From JANQPX01 sp041398025 (GTDB lineage: Bacteria; Pseudomonadota; Alphaproteobacteria; Geminicoccales; Geminicoccaceae): 64,000 nucleotides of DNA. The number at the start of each line of letters is the position of its first letter. The stretch's first letter is position 1. Made by a program: the position numbers and the translations under genes. The notes below the pieces were generated by a model that did no database searches, was not told the origin of the DNA, and saw nothing but the letters and a program-made list of their open reading frames with translations. Shown in pieces: positions 8,231 through 17,031 of the stretch. Location: the NCBI GenBank assembly GCA_041398025.1, contig JAWKVM010000024.1:104931-168930 (forward strand), given 5' to 3'.

Positions 8231-9478
8231 CTAGTTCAGGAGAGCGGTGAGATGATCGACGACGGCTCGGCGCTCGCTGAACAGCACGTCGACCCGGTCA
8301 GCGATCAGAGAAAGGATGAGATCGTCATAGGTCATTCCTTCCTGATCGAGCCCGGCGCAAACGATACTCGTGCGGTTCTCGACCGGAGCCGCGAGATCTG
8401 GCTTTGGGTTCGCCTCGAGTACAAAGAGGGCGCCTCGGTCATCTGCGCGGACATCCAGTCTGATGAGCGTCTCGATGTCGAATTCGCTGTAGACCAGACG
8501 GCCGATCTCGACGAGCTTTTGGTAAAGTGCAGCCTCGGACGCGGGATTCAGACTGCGGACCCGATCGGTGGTGATCGGTCGATGATCCATCGAGGTGAAC
8601 ACGCGTTCGTCCGGATCCAGCATGCGTTCGACTGCGGCGAAGGCGAACGGATGGCCAAGTCGGATCAACCTGCCCTGTTGCGCCACGACCTCACCACAAA
8701 CAGCAATGCAGAACTCCCGTCCTGGCAGAAAGCGTTCGATCAGGACCGGATTGTCCGTTGCTGCATAGATTCCTTCCACGGTCGCCGCCAGACCGGAGAT
8801 ATGGTCGACTGCGACCACATGGCGGGACGCTCGCCCGGAAATCGGCTTCGCAATGAACGGTCCTTCGTAGGCACCGAAGGCATTTCTCAAGCGGAGATCG
8901 TAGCCAGGCTTCAAGGACCCCCGGTTCGGATGCCAGACCATGAAGGGGGCGGTCGGGATCCCGGCAAGCATCAGGTCCCGTTTCATCGCGTTCTTACAGT
9001 CCATGGTTGCGGCACTCAGAGGATTGTGCCCAACATAGGGAATACCGAACATTTCGAGCATCGCCGGCGCATGGCCGACGGAACCAAGTCCCTGGACGCC
9101 GCCGGTGTTCAGCCAGGCGAAGTGCACTTGGTGCCGGCGCAGCCGCTCACCGAGATGCATATCATCTGGCATGGTGACGACATGGCGAAAGCCGATCCGG
9201 CGCAGGGCCGCGGCGATATCCTCAGCGACGGCTTCGTAGCTCTTCCAGTGGCGTGGGTTGAAGGTCGGGTTGATGACGGCGCCGGGCACGTTTTTGTCGC
9301 CACCAAAGACGACTGCGACCCGCATGGTTTCGGCGAGACGTTCCACCTGACGCTGCAGGTCGTCGACCCGCGTTTGCCTTCGGACGACCTGCTCGATACC
9401 TGCTTCTGACGTCCGCGACGTCACGTCACCATAAGCTCGTGCCAATTCCATCACTGAGTCACCTGCGCCTGTTGTCAA
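8231..9478 (-). CDS. D-alanine-D-alanine ligase-like ATP-grasp enzyme
   Basis: A 415-residue protein with an N-terminal pre-ATP-grasp segment (MRVAVVFGGDKNVPG, FAWLNTGGVQGLGSVGHAP, FGIPYVGHNPLSAATMDCK). The ATP-grasp body follows: GPFIAKPISGRASRHV, NPVLIERFLPGREFCIAV and the metal/ATP site FVLEANPKPDL. It differs from housekeeping Ddl in its longer N-terminus and in its company, so a dedicated peptide-like or amino-acid ligation is more likely than cell-wall synthesis. It is first in a minus-strand unit with the sensor-MFS fusion and a binding protein. The product could be what the MFS part exports or what is made after import; neither is shown. Confidence 0.75.
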   Translation of the reverse strand: MTTGAGDSVMELARAYGDVTSRTSEAGIEQVVRRQTRVDDLQRQVERLAETMRVAVVFGGDKNVPGAVINPTFNPRHWKSYEAVAEDIAAALRRIGFRHVVTMPDDMHLGERLRRHQVHFAWLNTGGVQGLGSVGHAPAMLEMFGIPYVGHNPLSAATMDCKNAMKRDLMLAGIPTAPFMVWHPNRGSLKPGYDLRLRNAFGAYEGPFIAKPISGRASRHVVAVDHISGLAATVEGIYAATDNPVLIERFLPGREFCIAVCGEVVAQQGRLIRLGHPFAFAAVERMLDPDERVFTSMDHRPITTDRVRSLNPASEAALYQKLVEIGRLVYSEFDIETLIRLDVRADDRGALFVLEANPKPDLAAPVENRTSIVCAGLDQEGMTYDDLILSLIADRVDVLFSERRAVVDHLTALLN

Positions 9479-9851
9479 GCGGAGCGATCGACGTCGTTTG
9501 TGCCGACGACACGACCACCGAAGAACCGCCCGGACGGCCTTCGTGATCCCGATGTCCCGCCCATTCGCATGGCATTAGTAATCCTCATCAAGTTAAGATT
9601 ACGCTAAAATCTGGATAACGATTGCTAACCAAATCCAGACGCGTCTTCCTAAGCGGTGATACGTCAAACAGGTTAAAAAATTATCAAGAAAAATGTGCCG
9701 GCAAAGATACTGGAATCTAACCTAATATTAAATTCTCCATTCAATTATTCTGACCCTATCGTCGGATGGATTGTGCGGACAGAGCGACTCGTCGAGCATG
9801 CATCCGCCGCTCGTCTCCTCTGGTCTGCACAGCATCGAGATCGTCCAGGGT
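9479..9851. promoter_or_regulatory. AT-rich divergent intergenic region
   Basis: About 370 bases separate the minus-strand ATP-grasp unit from the plus-strand kinase operon. The part from about 9575 to 9760 is much more AT-rich than its surroundings and should hold both promoters. An inverted repeat TCTGGAT (9610-9616) / ATCCAGA (9633-9639) with a 16-base spacer is a candidate operator. No gene was seen. Confidence 0.45.
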
Positions 9852-11885
9852 ATGAATATGAACGTTACTGCGATCGATAGAGTGGCCGTCGTCGGCCTGG
9901 ATCCAGCGGCTCAGCATGCGGCAGCTTCAGCAGCTCGGCGCTGCCCCCTTTTGGATACTTACGATCAGGTCCTCAGGCTGATTGCGCGGGATGGCGAGCT
10001 TGGCGAGTGTCTGAAGGCGATTGCTTTCGCACTCAAAGAGCTCCATGGCGGAGCGGACTGTCTGATCGTCGCCTTTGAGCCCGACTGCCAGAGAATCATC
10101 GGCAGCGCTTCCACCTCGGGCACGCTCGCCACCCTGCTGACGACGCTGACGGCGAGGGGTGATGCAGGCAGAGCGGACGCGATAGAAGAAGCGGTGCGGT
10201 CGGCCGATGTGGCTGTCGGCAGCCGCCATTGCATCGGCAATCATGCAGGGCAGACGCTCGGCAGTTTCATGATCACGGGCAATTCGCCGGCGAGCCGGGA
10301 GCCTGTCGATCCTGCCGCACTCGACAGTCTCAAGCTCCTGACTGGCTATGCCATCGATTCCACCAGGCGGACCCAGGAGCTTCTCTCAGCCAACGCGCGC
10401 TTTGCGGCACTGTCCAAGAATATCCCCGGCGTTGTCTATCAGCGGGTCGTTCGCCCCGATGGCGACATCCGCTACAGCTATATCAGCGAGGCGGCGAGAG
10501 ACCTCTTCGGCGTATCCCCCGAAGAAATCCTCTCGGACCCCCAAGCACTGTTTGATTGTCACGGGCCTGACTACTACGCGACCTTTCACGATCGACTACT
10601 CGCAGCATCCCGCAAAATGCAACTCTGGGACGTCGAGGCGACCATCATCTCCAGAGATGGGACCCGGAAATTCACCCACGCCATCGCACGTCCGCACAGA
10701 GAGCCGGACGGCTCGGTGGTGTGGAACGGCGTGATCCTCGATCAGACGCGGATCAAGGAAGCAGAACTCGAAGCGGCAGCGGCGAGTGCAAGAACGCGGG
10801 ATGCCATCATCGAGAGCATTCCTCAGGCGTTTGCGCTCTATGATCGCGATGACCGTCTGGTGACGTGGAACACCCGCTTTCTCGAACTCTATCCGGAACT
10901 TGCCGAAGTCATCGCTCCGGGCACGAACTATGAAACCTTGCTGCGCAGGGAGATCGAGACCGGAATCGATCCTCGGCCAGAGGACACCATCCTCGAGGAT
11001 CATGTTGCCCAGCGCCTGAACCAGCATCGCGCCTCGGGCCAGGTTCTCGAGCGCAGGCTTCCCAATGGGCGTTGGATTCTCATCAACGAACACCGCACCG
11101 GCGATGGCGGCGTGGTGGTTCTGCACACCGACATCACCGATTTGAAGGATCGGGAGTCTGCGCTGGCGCGCAGCAACCGAGAGCTGGAAGCTTTTGCCTC
11201 GATCGCGTCGCATGATCTGCAGGAACCGCTGCGCAAGGTCGAAGCCTTCGGCGACCGCTTGAAGCGCAAATACGAGCCGGAACTCGGTGATGACGGTAAG
11301 ATGTATATCGACCGTATGCAGAATGCCGTTATTCGCATGCGCGCCCTCATCAACGATCTGCTCGACTATTCCAGGGTCACGACCAAGGGCAAGCCATTCG
11401 AGCCGGTCGACCTCACCGAAATTATCCGGGACGTCTTGTCCGATCTCGAAGTGCGTATCGAAGAGGTGCGCGGAGGGGTCGACTACGATCTGCTTCCCGT
11501 GATCGATGCCGACCGAACTCAGCTGCGTCAGCTTTTCCAGAATCTCATCGCCAATGCTCTGAAGTTCCATCGGCCGGACGAGCGGCCACGGGTCGTGATC
11601 CGTGCTGAGACCGTCGAGTCGGGCAGACATGTCAACCAGCGCTGCTGCAGGATCGAGGTCGCCGACAACGGCATCGGGTTCGAGATGAAATATGCCGATC
11701 GAATCTTCGGCATCTTTCAGCGGCTCCACAGCCGTGCCGAATTCGAAGGTACCGGCATCGGGCTCGCGACCTGTCGCAAGATCGTCGAACGCCATGAGGG
11801 CGATATCCGCGTCGAAAGCATCTGCGGCGAGGGCACGATCTTCATTATCGAATTGCCGCTGCGGCAGGCGAAAGTCCGGCATTAA
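9852..11885 (+). CDS. GAF-PAS-PAS sensor histidine kinase
   Basis: A 677-residue soluble kinase. A degenerate GAF-like region (~30-175) is followed by a PAS domain (VVYQRVVRPDGDIRYSYISE), a PAS-7-type domain (ESIPQAFALYDRDDRLVTWN), a HisKA dimerisation domain with the phosphoacceptor His in SHDLQEPLRK (~453), and an HATPase with the N box NLIANALKFH and G boxes VADNGIGF and GTGIGLATCRK. It lacks membrane helices and resembles phytochrome-type kinases in its HisKA sequence, although no bilin-binding Cys is evident. I chose the ATG at 9852; the frame is open from a TTG at 9771. It is followed 11 bp later by a response regulator and then a c-di-GMP enzyme, suggesting a phosphorelay to second-messenger control. 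Confidence 0.8.
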   Translation: MNMNVTAIDRVAVVGLDPAAQHAAASAARRCPLLDTYDQVLRLIARDGELGECLKAIAFALKELHGGADCLIVAFEPDCQRIIGSASTSGTLATLLTTLTARGDAGRADAIEEAVRSADVAVGSRHCIGNHAGQTLGSFMITGNSPASREPVDPAALDSLKLLTGYAIDSTRRTQELLSANARFAALSKNIPGVVYQRVVRPDGDIRYSYISEAARDLFGVSPEEILSDPQALFDCHGPDYYATFHDRLLAASRKMQLWDVEATIISRDGTRKFTHAIARPHREPDGSVVWNGVILDQTRIKEAELEAAAASARTRDAIIESIPQAFALYDRDDRLVTWNTRFLELYPELAEVIAPGTNYETLLRREIETGIDPRPEDTILEDHVAQRLNQHRASGQVLERRLPNGRWILINEHRTGDGGVVVLHTDITDLKDRESALARSNRELEAFASIASHDLQEPLRKVEAFGDRLKRKYEPELGDDGKMYIDRMQNAVIRMRALINDLLDYSRVTTKGKPFEPVDLTEIIRDVLSDLEVRIEEVRGGVDYDLLPVIDADRTQLRQLFQNLIANALKFHRPDERPRVVIRAETVESGRHVNQRCCRIEVADNGIGFEMKYADRIFGIFQRLHSRAEFEGTGIGLATCRKIVERHEGDIRVESICGEGTIFIIELPLRQAKVRH

Positions 11886-11896
11886 GGAGAGTGGCG

Positions 11897-12358
11897 ATGA
11901 CCGAACGGCCGATTTCGATTCTTGTCGCCGATGACGATCCCGATGATCGAATGATGATCCAAGAAGCCTTTACGGAGAACCGCATCGCCAATCGGATAGT
12001 CTTCGTCGAGGATGGTGAGGAACTCATGTCCTTCCTTCGAAGGGAAGGGGCCTACAGCCAGTTCGCGGACGAGCCCTATCCAGGCATTATCCTGCTCGAT
12101 CTCAACATGCCCAAGAAGGACGGTCGGGAGGCGCTGAAAGAACTGAAGGCAGACCCCGATCTCTGTCGCATTCCGATCATCGTCCTCACCACCTCCCAGG
12201 CCGAAGAGGACATCGTCCGTACCTATGGAGACGGCGTTAGCTCATTCATCACCAAGCCCGTCAGCTTCGAAGGGCTCGTCGATGCGGTGCGCGTAATCTG
12301 CCAGTATTGGATCCAAATCGTCGCCCTGCCGCCGGAATGTTCGGCTCGGCGTGTCTGA
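11897..12358 (+). CDS. Rcp1-type single-domain response regulator
   Basis: A receiver domain of about 150 residues with the acidic pocket ADDDPDD, phosphoacceptor Asp in IILLDLNMPKKDG, the Thr of VLTTSQ and the Lys of FITKPVSF. This is the Rcp1/phytochrome-partner subfamily and it has no output domain. AAGGAG at 11884-11889 is well spaced from ATG 11897; the GTG at 11891 is too close to it. Its end overlaps the start of the next gene by 8 bases (GTGTCTGA), so translation is probably coupled. The upstream kinase is the likely phosphodonor. Confidence 0.85.
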   Translation: MTERPISILVADDDPDDRMMIQEAFTENRIANRIVFVEDGEELMSFLRREGAYSQFADEPYPGIILLDLNMPKKDGREALKELKADPDLCRIPIIVLTTSQAEEDIVRTYGDGVSSFITKPVSFEGLVDAVRVICQYWIQIVALPPECSARRV

Positions 12359-14534
12359 ACTGACCTCGATGCATCTTCGTGTTCTTCTCGTCGAGGATGA
12401 TGATGATGACTATCTTCTCATCCGGGATCTGACCGGCGACCTGCGCGATCTCGAGGTCGAACTCATCCGTGCGTCGGACTATGACGCAGGGCTGAAGCTG
12501 TTGCTGGATGCCAATATCCAGACCTGTCTGGTCGACTTTCGGATCGGTGAGGCCTCGGGCGTCGATTTTGTGCGTAAGCTCAAGGGGATCGGCTGCGATC
12601 TGCCGATGATTCTTCTGACAGGCGCCGATGATACGGGGGTTGATCGCGAAGCCCTGGCGGCCGGGGCCGCCAATTTTCTCGACAAGGCGGGGCTCGATGC
12701 CGAAAGGCTCGAGCGTGTGTTGCGCTATACGGCGACCCAGTCGCAGCGCGTCGATGTCAGCCTCTCACCGATGGCTCCGGCAAGTGCTTTCCCTTCACCT
12801 GCCGAAGACGGCACGATGCGGATCCTGCTGATCGAGGATGACGAGGACGACTACTTTTTGACGAAGGAACTGCTCTCGGACGTCTTCGGCCGGCAATTGG
12901 CGCTCGAGTGGGTTTCCGCATGGCAGCCAGCTTTGGAACGGGTTCTGGAAGGCCGTCACGACGTGGTTGTCGTCGACTACAGGCTTGGTGCCCGCAATGG
13001 ATTGGAGCTTGTCAGGGAGGCCGTTCACCTGGGCTGCGGCATGCCGTTCATCGTGCTCACCGGTGAGGGCAATCGCGAGATCGATCTTGAGGCAATGCAT
13101 GCCGGCGCGACCGACTATCTGGTCAAAGGCGAGATCACGGCACCGCTGCTCGATCGCTCCATTCGCTATGCCATCGAGCGTCGGAAATCCGAACGACACC
13201 TTGCGCAGCTCGCGCAGATCGATCAGCTGACAGGGCTCGCCAATCGCTACCACTTCCGTGAATTCCTGGATCGCAGCATCGCCCTGGCCAAGCGACAGCA
13301 AAGCAAGGTCGCCCTGATGTTGATCGATCTCAACCGGTTCAAGGCGGTCAACGACACCTATGGTCATGCGGCGGGCGACCTGCTGCTCAAGGAGATTGCT
13401 GGCCGACTACGGCGCAATGTCCGGCCATGCGATCTAGTCGGGCGGCTCGGCGGAGATGAATTTACCATTGTCATGACCGAAGTCGACGATGTCGCGAGCG
13501 TCGGTGCAACTGCCGAACGGCTCCTGGCCGAGATCCGCCATCCGGTCAATATCGGAATCTGTGAGGTCGATGTCGGCGCGAGCATTGGCATTGCCCACTA
13601 TCCAGACGACGCCAACTGTGCCGATTCGATCATTGTGAGTGCCGACACGGCAATGTATGCCGGCAAGGGGCAGCAGGTCGGTTGTTTCCATTTCTACACG
13701 CCGGAGATGCATCAGCGCGCCACGCATCGGCTCGAACTGGAACGCGATCTTCGCCGTGCGATTCGGCAGCAGCAATTCGAGCTTTTCTTTCAGCCGCAGG
13801 TCGACCTGTCCTCGGGTCGCCTTCTGGGATTCGAGGCGCTGCTGCGCTGGCACCATCCGGAGTTTGGCCTTGTCGCACCGAACGAGTTTATTGAGCTCGC
13901 CGAAGAAAGTAGCCTGATCGTGCCCATCGGCGAGTGGGCCTTGGAAACCACCTGCGCGCAGCTTGCCGCCTGGCGCGATGCGCACATGCCGGAGGTTCAT
14001 GTCGCCGTCAATTTTTCAGCTCGCCAGTTCCAGGACGACGGCCTGCTTGATCTGGTCAGGACCACGCTGGCACGGCACGATCTGCCGCCGCGTCTGCTCG
14101 AAATCGAGATTACCGAGAGTGACATTCTGCAAAATCCAGCGGAAGCCAACCGACTGCTGACCTGCTTTTCCGATCTCGGGATCCGCGTCGCCCTCGATGA
14201 TTTCGGCACGGGCTATTCGTCGCTCAACCATCTCCGCGCCTTTCCCGGTGCGATCATCAAGATCGACCGGTCCTTTGTGCGGGATATCGAAACATCCACC
14301 AGCAATCGCGCGATCGTGCAATCACTGATCGCGATGGCCCATGACCTCGATCTGAAAGTCGTGGCCGAGGGGGTCGAAAACACCGGTCAGCTTGACTATT
14401 TGCGCTCGCGCACCTGCGACATCGTGCAGGGCTTTCTGATCTCCAGGCCGATTCCCGCGAGCGCGATCGGATGGGAACTCTTCAGCGACAATCTGCTGCC
14501 ACGCACATTCTCCGAAGCCGAGGCTGTCGCCTGA
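12351..14534 (+). CDS. REC-REC-GGDEF-EAL cyclic-di-GMP enzyme
   Basis: A 727-residue protein. Receiver 1 (~8-125) has VEDDDDDY and TCLVDFRI; receiver 2 (~158-275) has IEDDEDDY and VVVDYRLG. The GGDEF domain (~290-455) has an intact RLGGDEF and DQLTGLANR. The EAL domain (~465-715) has an intact LLGFEALLRW, plus EITESDIL, LDDFGTGYSSL and VVAEGVE, all expected of an active phosphodiesterase. Both catalytic sites look usable, so net activity probably depends on phosphorylation of the receivers by the upstream kinase. Start is GTG 12351, overlapping the response regulator; an ATG at 12369 is an alternative. Confidence 0.85.
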   Translation: MSELTSMHLRVLLVEDDDDDYLLIRDLTGDLRDLEVELIRASDYDAGLKLLLDANIQTCLVDFRIGEASGVDFVRKLKGIGCDLPMILLTGADDTGVDREALAAGAANFLDKAGLDAERLERVLRYTATQSQRVDVSLSPMAPASAFPSPAEDGTMRILLIEDDEDDYFLTKELLSDVFGRQLALEWVSAWQPALERVLEGRHDVVVVDYRLGARNGLELVREAVHLGCGMPFIVLTGEGNREIDLEAMHAGATDYLVKGEITAPLLDRSIRYAIERRKSERHLAQLAQIDQLTGLANRYHFREFLDRSIALAKRQQSKVALMLIDLNRFKAVNDTYGHAAGDLLLKEIAGRLRRNVRPCDLVGRLGGDEFTIVMTEVDDVASVGATAERLLAEIRHPVNIGICEVDVGASIGIAHYPDDANCADSIIVSADTAMYAGKGQQVGCFHFYTPEMHQRATHRLELERDLRRAIRQQQFELFFQPQVDLSSGRLLGFEALLRWHHPEFGLVAPNEFIELAEESSLIVPIGEWALETTCAQLAAWRDAHMPEVHVAVNFSARQFQDDGLLDLVRTTLARHDLPPRLLEIEITESDILQNPAEANRLLTCFSDLGIRVALDDFGTGYSSLNHLRAFPGAIIKIDRSFVRDIETSTSNRAIVQSLIAMAHDLDLKVVAEGVENTGQLDYLRSRTCDIVQGFLISRPIPASAIGWELFSDNLLPRTFSEAEAVA

Positions 14535-14641
14535 AGATCCGCAGGCTCCCGCTAGCAGCAGGTGCTCTGCACTCGGTGTCGTAGAGGAAGGCTCGTGGCG
14601 GGCGGTGTATCCACGCCGTCATTCCGATCATTTATCCTTCG

Positions 14642-14661
14642 ATATTTTATGCTTAAAATAT
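14642..14661. promoter_or_regulatory. AT-rich palindrome, candidate MarR operator
   Basis: ATATTTTA-TGCT-TAAAATAT is a perfect 8+8 inverted repeat in otherwise GC-rich DNA, about 75 bases upstream of the first catabolic gene. Its size and AT content fit a MarR-family operator. The operon encodes a MarR protein (17768-18244), which is the obvious candidate to bind it. Confidence 0.5.
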
Positions 14662-14733
14662 ATCGTCGACTGCGCTACTCTCTGTCAGATGCCGACGACA
14701 GCGGATCGATCCGGACTGGACGGGGAGTGTGGC

Positions 14734-17031
14734 ATGCGCGTCGCATGTTTGGGTGGAGGGCCCGCGGGGCTCTATTTCGCGATTTCGATGAAACTTCGAG
14801 ATCCCGCCCATGAGGTGGTGGTGATCGAGCGCAACCGCGCGAACGACACCTTCGGCTGGGGTGTGGTGCTGTCGGACGAAGCGCTCGCGAATCTGTGCGC
14901 TAACGATGCAATCAGCGGCGAGGCGATCCGTGAGCATGTCGCCTATTGGGACGATATTGCCGTGATTCGGGACGGCTGGCGCACGGTTTCGGGCGGACAT
15001 GGATTTGCCGGGATCGGGCGGCGGCAGATGCTGATCCTGCTGCAGGAACGCGCCCGCGAACTGGGCGTCGATCTCCGCTTCGAGAACGAGTTCGACTCGG
15101 CTGACCACTATCGCGATGCCTATGACGTCGTCGTCGCCTGCGATGGCATCAATTCGCGCGTGCGCAGCGAGTATGCGCATGCATTCAAGCCTGAGATGGA
15201 CGTTCGCCCGCTGAAGTTCGTCTGGCTCGGCACCCGTCAGAAGTTCGATGACGCCTTCACCTTCATCTTCGAGCGCACCGAGCACGGCTGGATCTGGGCG
15301 CATGTCTACCAGTTCGACGACGAGACCGCGACCTTCATCGTCGAATGCGGCCCGGAGACTTGGGAGCGCTTCGGCTTCGAGGGCATGGCCAAGGAGGAGA
15401 CGGTCGAGACCTGCAGGCGCGTGTTCGAAACCCATCTCGGCGGCCATGACCTCATGTCCAATGCCGCCCATCTGCGCGGCTCCGCGGTCTGGATCAATTT
15501 TCCGCGCGTGCTCTGCGAGACCTGGCATCACGGGAACGTGGTCCTGCTGGGCGATGCCTCGGCGACCGCGCATTTCTCGATCGGCTCGGGCACGCGCCTT
15601 GCCTTCGAAAGCGCGATCGCGCTCGCGGATTATCTGCATACCGAGACGACCATCGAGGCGGCTTTCACGCGCTATCAGGAGGAGCGCCGCCTAGAGGTGC
15701 TGCGCCTGCAGTCGGCGGCGCGCAATTCCATGGAATGGTTCGAGCAGGTCGAGCGCTATCTCCACATGGCGCCCGAACAGTTCACCTATTCGCTGCTGAC
15801 CCGCTCCCAGCGTATCAGCCACGAGAATCTGCGCCTGCGCGACCCTGAATGGCTCGAGACCGCGGAGCGCTGGTTTCAATCCCAGGCGGGCGTCCCGGCC
15901 AAAGCGCCCGTGCGCGCGCCGATTTTCGCGCCGCTCCAGCTTCGCGGCATGGCGCTCAAGAACCGCATCGTGGTTTCCCCGATGGCGCAATATAAGGCGG
16001 TCGACGGCTGTCCGACCGACTGGCATCTGGTGCATCTGGGCGAGCGCGCCAAGGGCGGGGCGGGGTTGGTCTATACCGAGATGACTTGCGTCTCGCCGGA
16101 AGGCCGGATCACGCTCGGCTGCCCGGGGCTCTACGCGCCCGAGCATGAAGCGGCGTGGAAACGCATCACCGGCTTCGTGCATGCCGAGACAGGCGCGAAA
16201 ATCTGCTGCCAGATCGGGCATGCCGGACGCAAGGGCTCGACCGGGCTCGGCTGGGAGGGCATGGATCAGCCGCTCGCCGCCGGCAATTGGGAACTGGTCT
16301 CGGCCTCGGCGCTTCCCTGGTCCGAGGCGAACGCGATCCCGCGTGCGGCGACGCCTGACGACCTCGACGCGATCAAGGCTGACTTCGTCGCCTCCACCGA
16401 AATGGCGGCGCGCGCCGGCTTCGACATGATCGAGCTGCACGCCGCCCATGGCTATCTGATGTCGTCGTTCATTTCGCCGCTCTCCAACATCCGAGCCGAT
16501 CACTACGGCGGCAGCCTGGAGAACCGCATGCGCTATCCGCTGGAGGTCTTCGCAGCGATGCGTGCCGCCTGGCCCGACGGCAAACCGATGGCGGTTCGGA
16601 TCTCGGCGAGCGACTGGGTCGGCGAGGATGGTGTGACGCCCGAGGACGCGGTCGAGATCGCGAAAGCCTTTCATGCGGCGGGCGCCGATATCATCGACGT
16701 CTCGGCGGGCCAGACCAGCCCCTCGGCGCGGCCGGTCTACGGGCGCATGTTTCAGACGCCGTTTTCGGACCGCATCCGCAACGAGACCGGGATCAGGACC
16801 ATGGCGGTCGGCAATATCTACGAGGCCGATCATGTGAACTCGATCCTGATGGCGGGCCGCGCGGATCTGGTCTGCCTGGCGCGGCCGCATCTGGCCGATC
16901 CCTATTGGACGCTGCATGCGGCCGCCGGCATCGGCGACCGGCGGGAAGACTGGCCGCTGCCTTACCTCGCCGGTCGTGATCAGGCCTGGCGTCTCGCCGA
17001 TCGGGAAGCGGAAACGGTGGTGCGCGTATGA
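14734..17031 (+). CDS. Bifunctional 2-aminobenzoyl-CoA (or salicylyl-CoA) monooxygenase/reductase
   Basis: A 765-residue fusion. The N-terminal half is an FAD aromatic hydroxylase (GGGPAGLYFAI at residue ~6, GDASATAHFSIGSGTRLA). The C-terminal half from ~400 is an Old Yellow Enzyme-type FMN reductase (LKNRIVVSPMAQY, IELHAAHGYLMSSFISPLSN, YGGSLENRMR). This architecture is known for 2-aminobenzoyl-CoA monooxygenase/reductase and for salicylyl-CoA 5-hydroxylase. The downstream tryptophan dioxygenase, kynureninase and aryl-CoA ligase point to 2-aminobenzoyl-CoA as substrate, which it would hydroxylate and dearomatise. I start at ATG 14734, where the Rossmann motif begins; the frame is open further upstream. 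It overlaps the next gene by ATGA. Confidence 0.8.
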   Translation: MRVACLGGGPAGLYFAISMKLRDPAHEVVVIERNRANDTFGWGVVLSDEALANLCANDAISGEAIREHVAYWDDIAVIRDGWRTVSGGHGFAGIGRRQMLILLQERARELGVDLRFENEFDSADHYRDAYDVVVACDGINSRVRSEYAHAFKPEMDVRPLKFVWLGTRQKFDDAFTFIFERTEHGWIWAHVYQFDDETATFIVECGPETWERFGFEGMAKEETVETCRRVFETHLGGHDLMSNAAHLRGSAVWINFPRVLCETWHHGNVVLLGDASATAHFSIGSGTRLAFESAIALADYLHTETTIEAAFTRYQEERRLEVLRLQSAARNSMEWFEQVERYLHMAPEQFTYSLLTRSQRISHENLRLRDPEWLETAERWFQSQAGVPAKAPVRAPIFAPLQLRGMALKNRIVVSPMAQYKAVDGCPTDWHLVHLGERAKGGAGLVYTEMTCVSPEGRITLGCPGLYAPEHEAAWKRITGFVHAETGAKICCQIGHAGRKGSTGLGWEGMDQPLAAGNWELVSASALPWSEANAIPRAATPDDLDAIKADFVASTEMAARAGFDMIELHAAHGYLMSSFISPLSNIRADHYGGSLENRMRYPLEVFAAMRAAWPDGKPMAVRISASDWVGEDGVTPEDAVEIAKAFHAAGADIIDVSAGQTSPSARPVYGRMFQTPFSDRIRNETGIRTMAVGNIYEADHVNSILMAGRADLVCLARPHLADPYWTLHAAAGIGDRREDWPLPYLAGRDQAWRLADREAETVVRV

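Noticed and set aside
14605..14733. Upstream extension of the aminobenzoyl-CoA monooxygenase frame
   Set aside because: It would translate the promoter and the AT-rich palindrome; the Rossmann motif begins right after ATG 14734.
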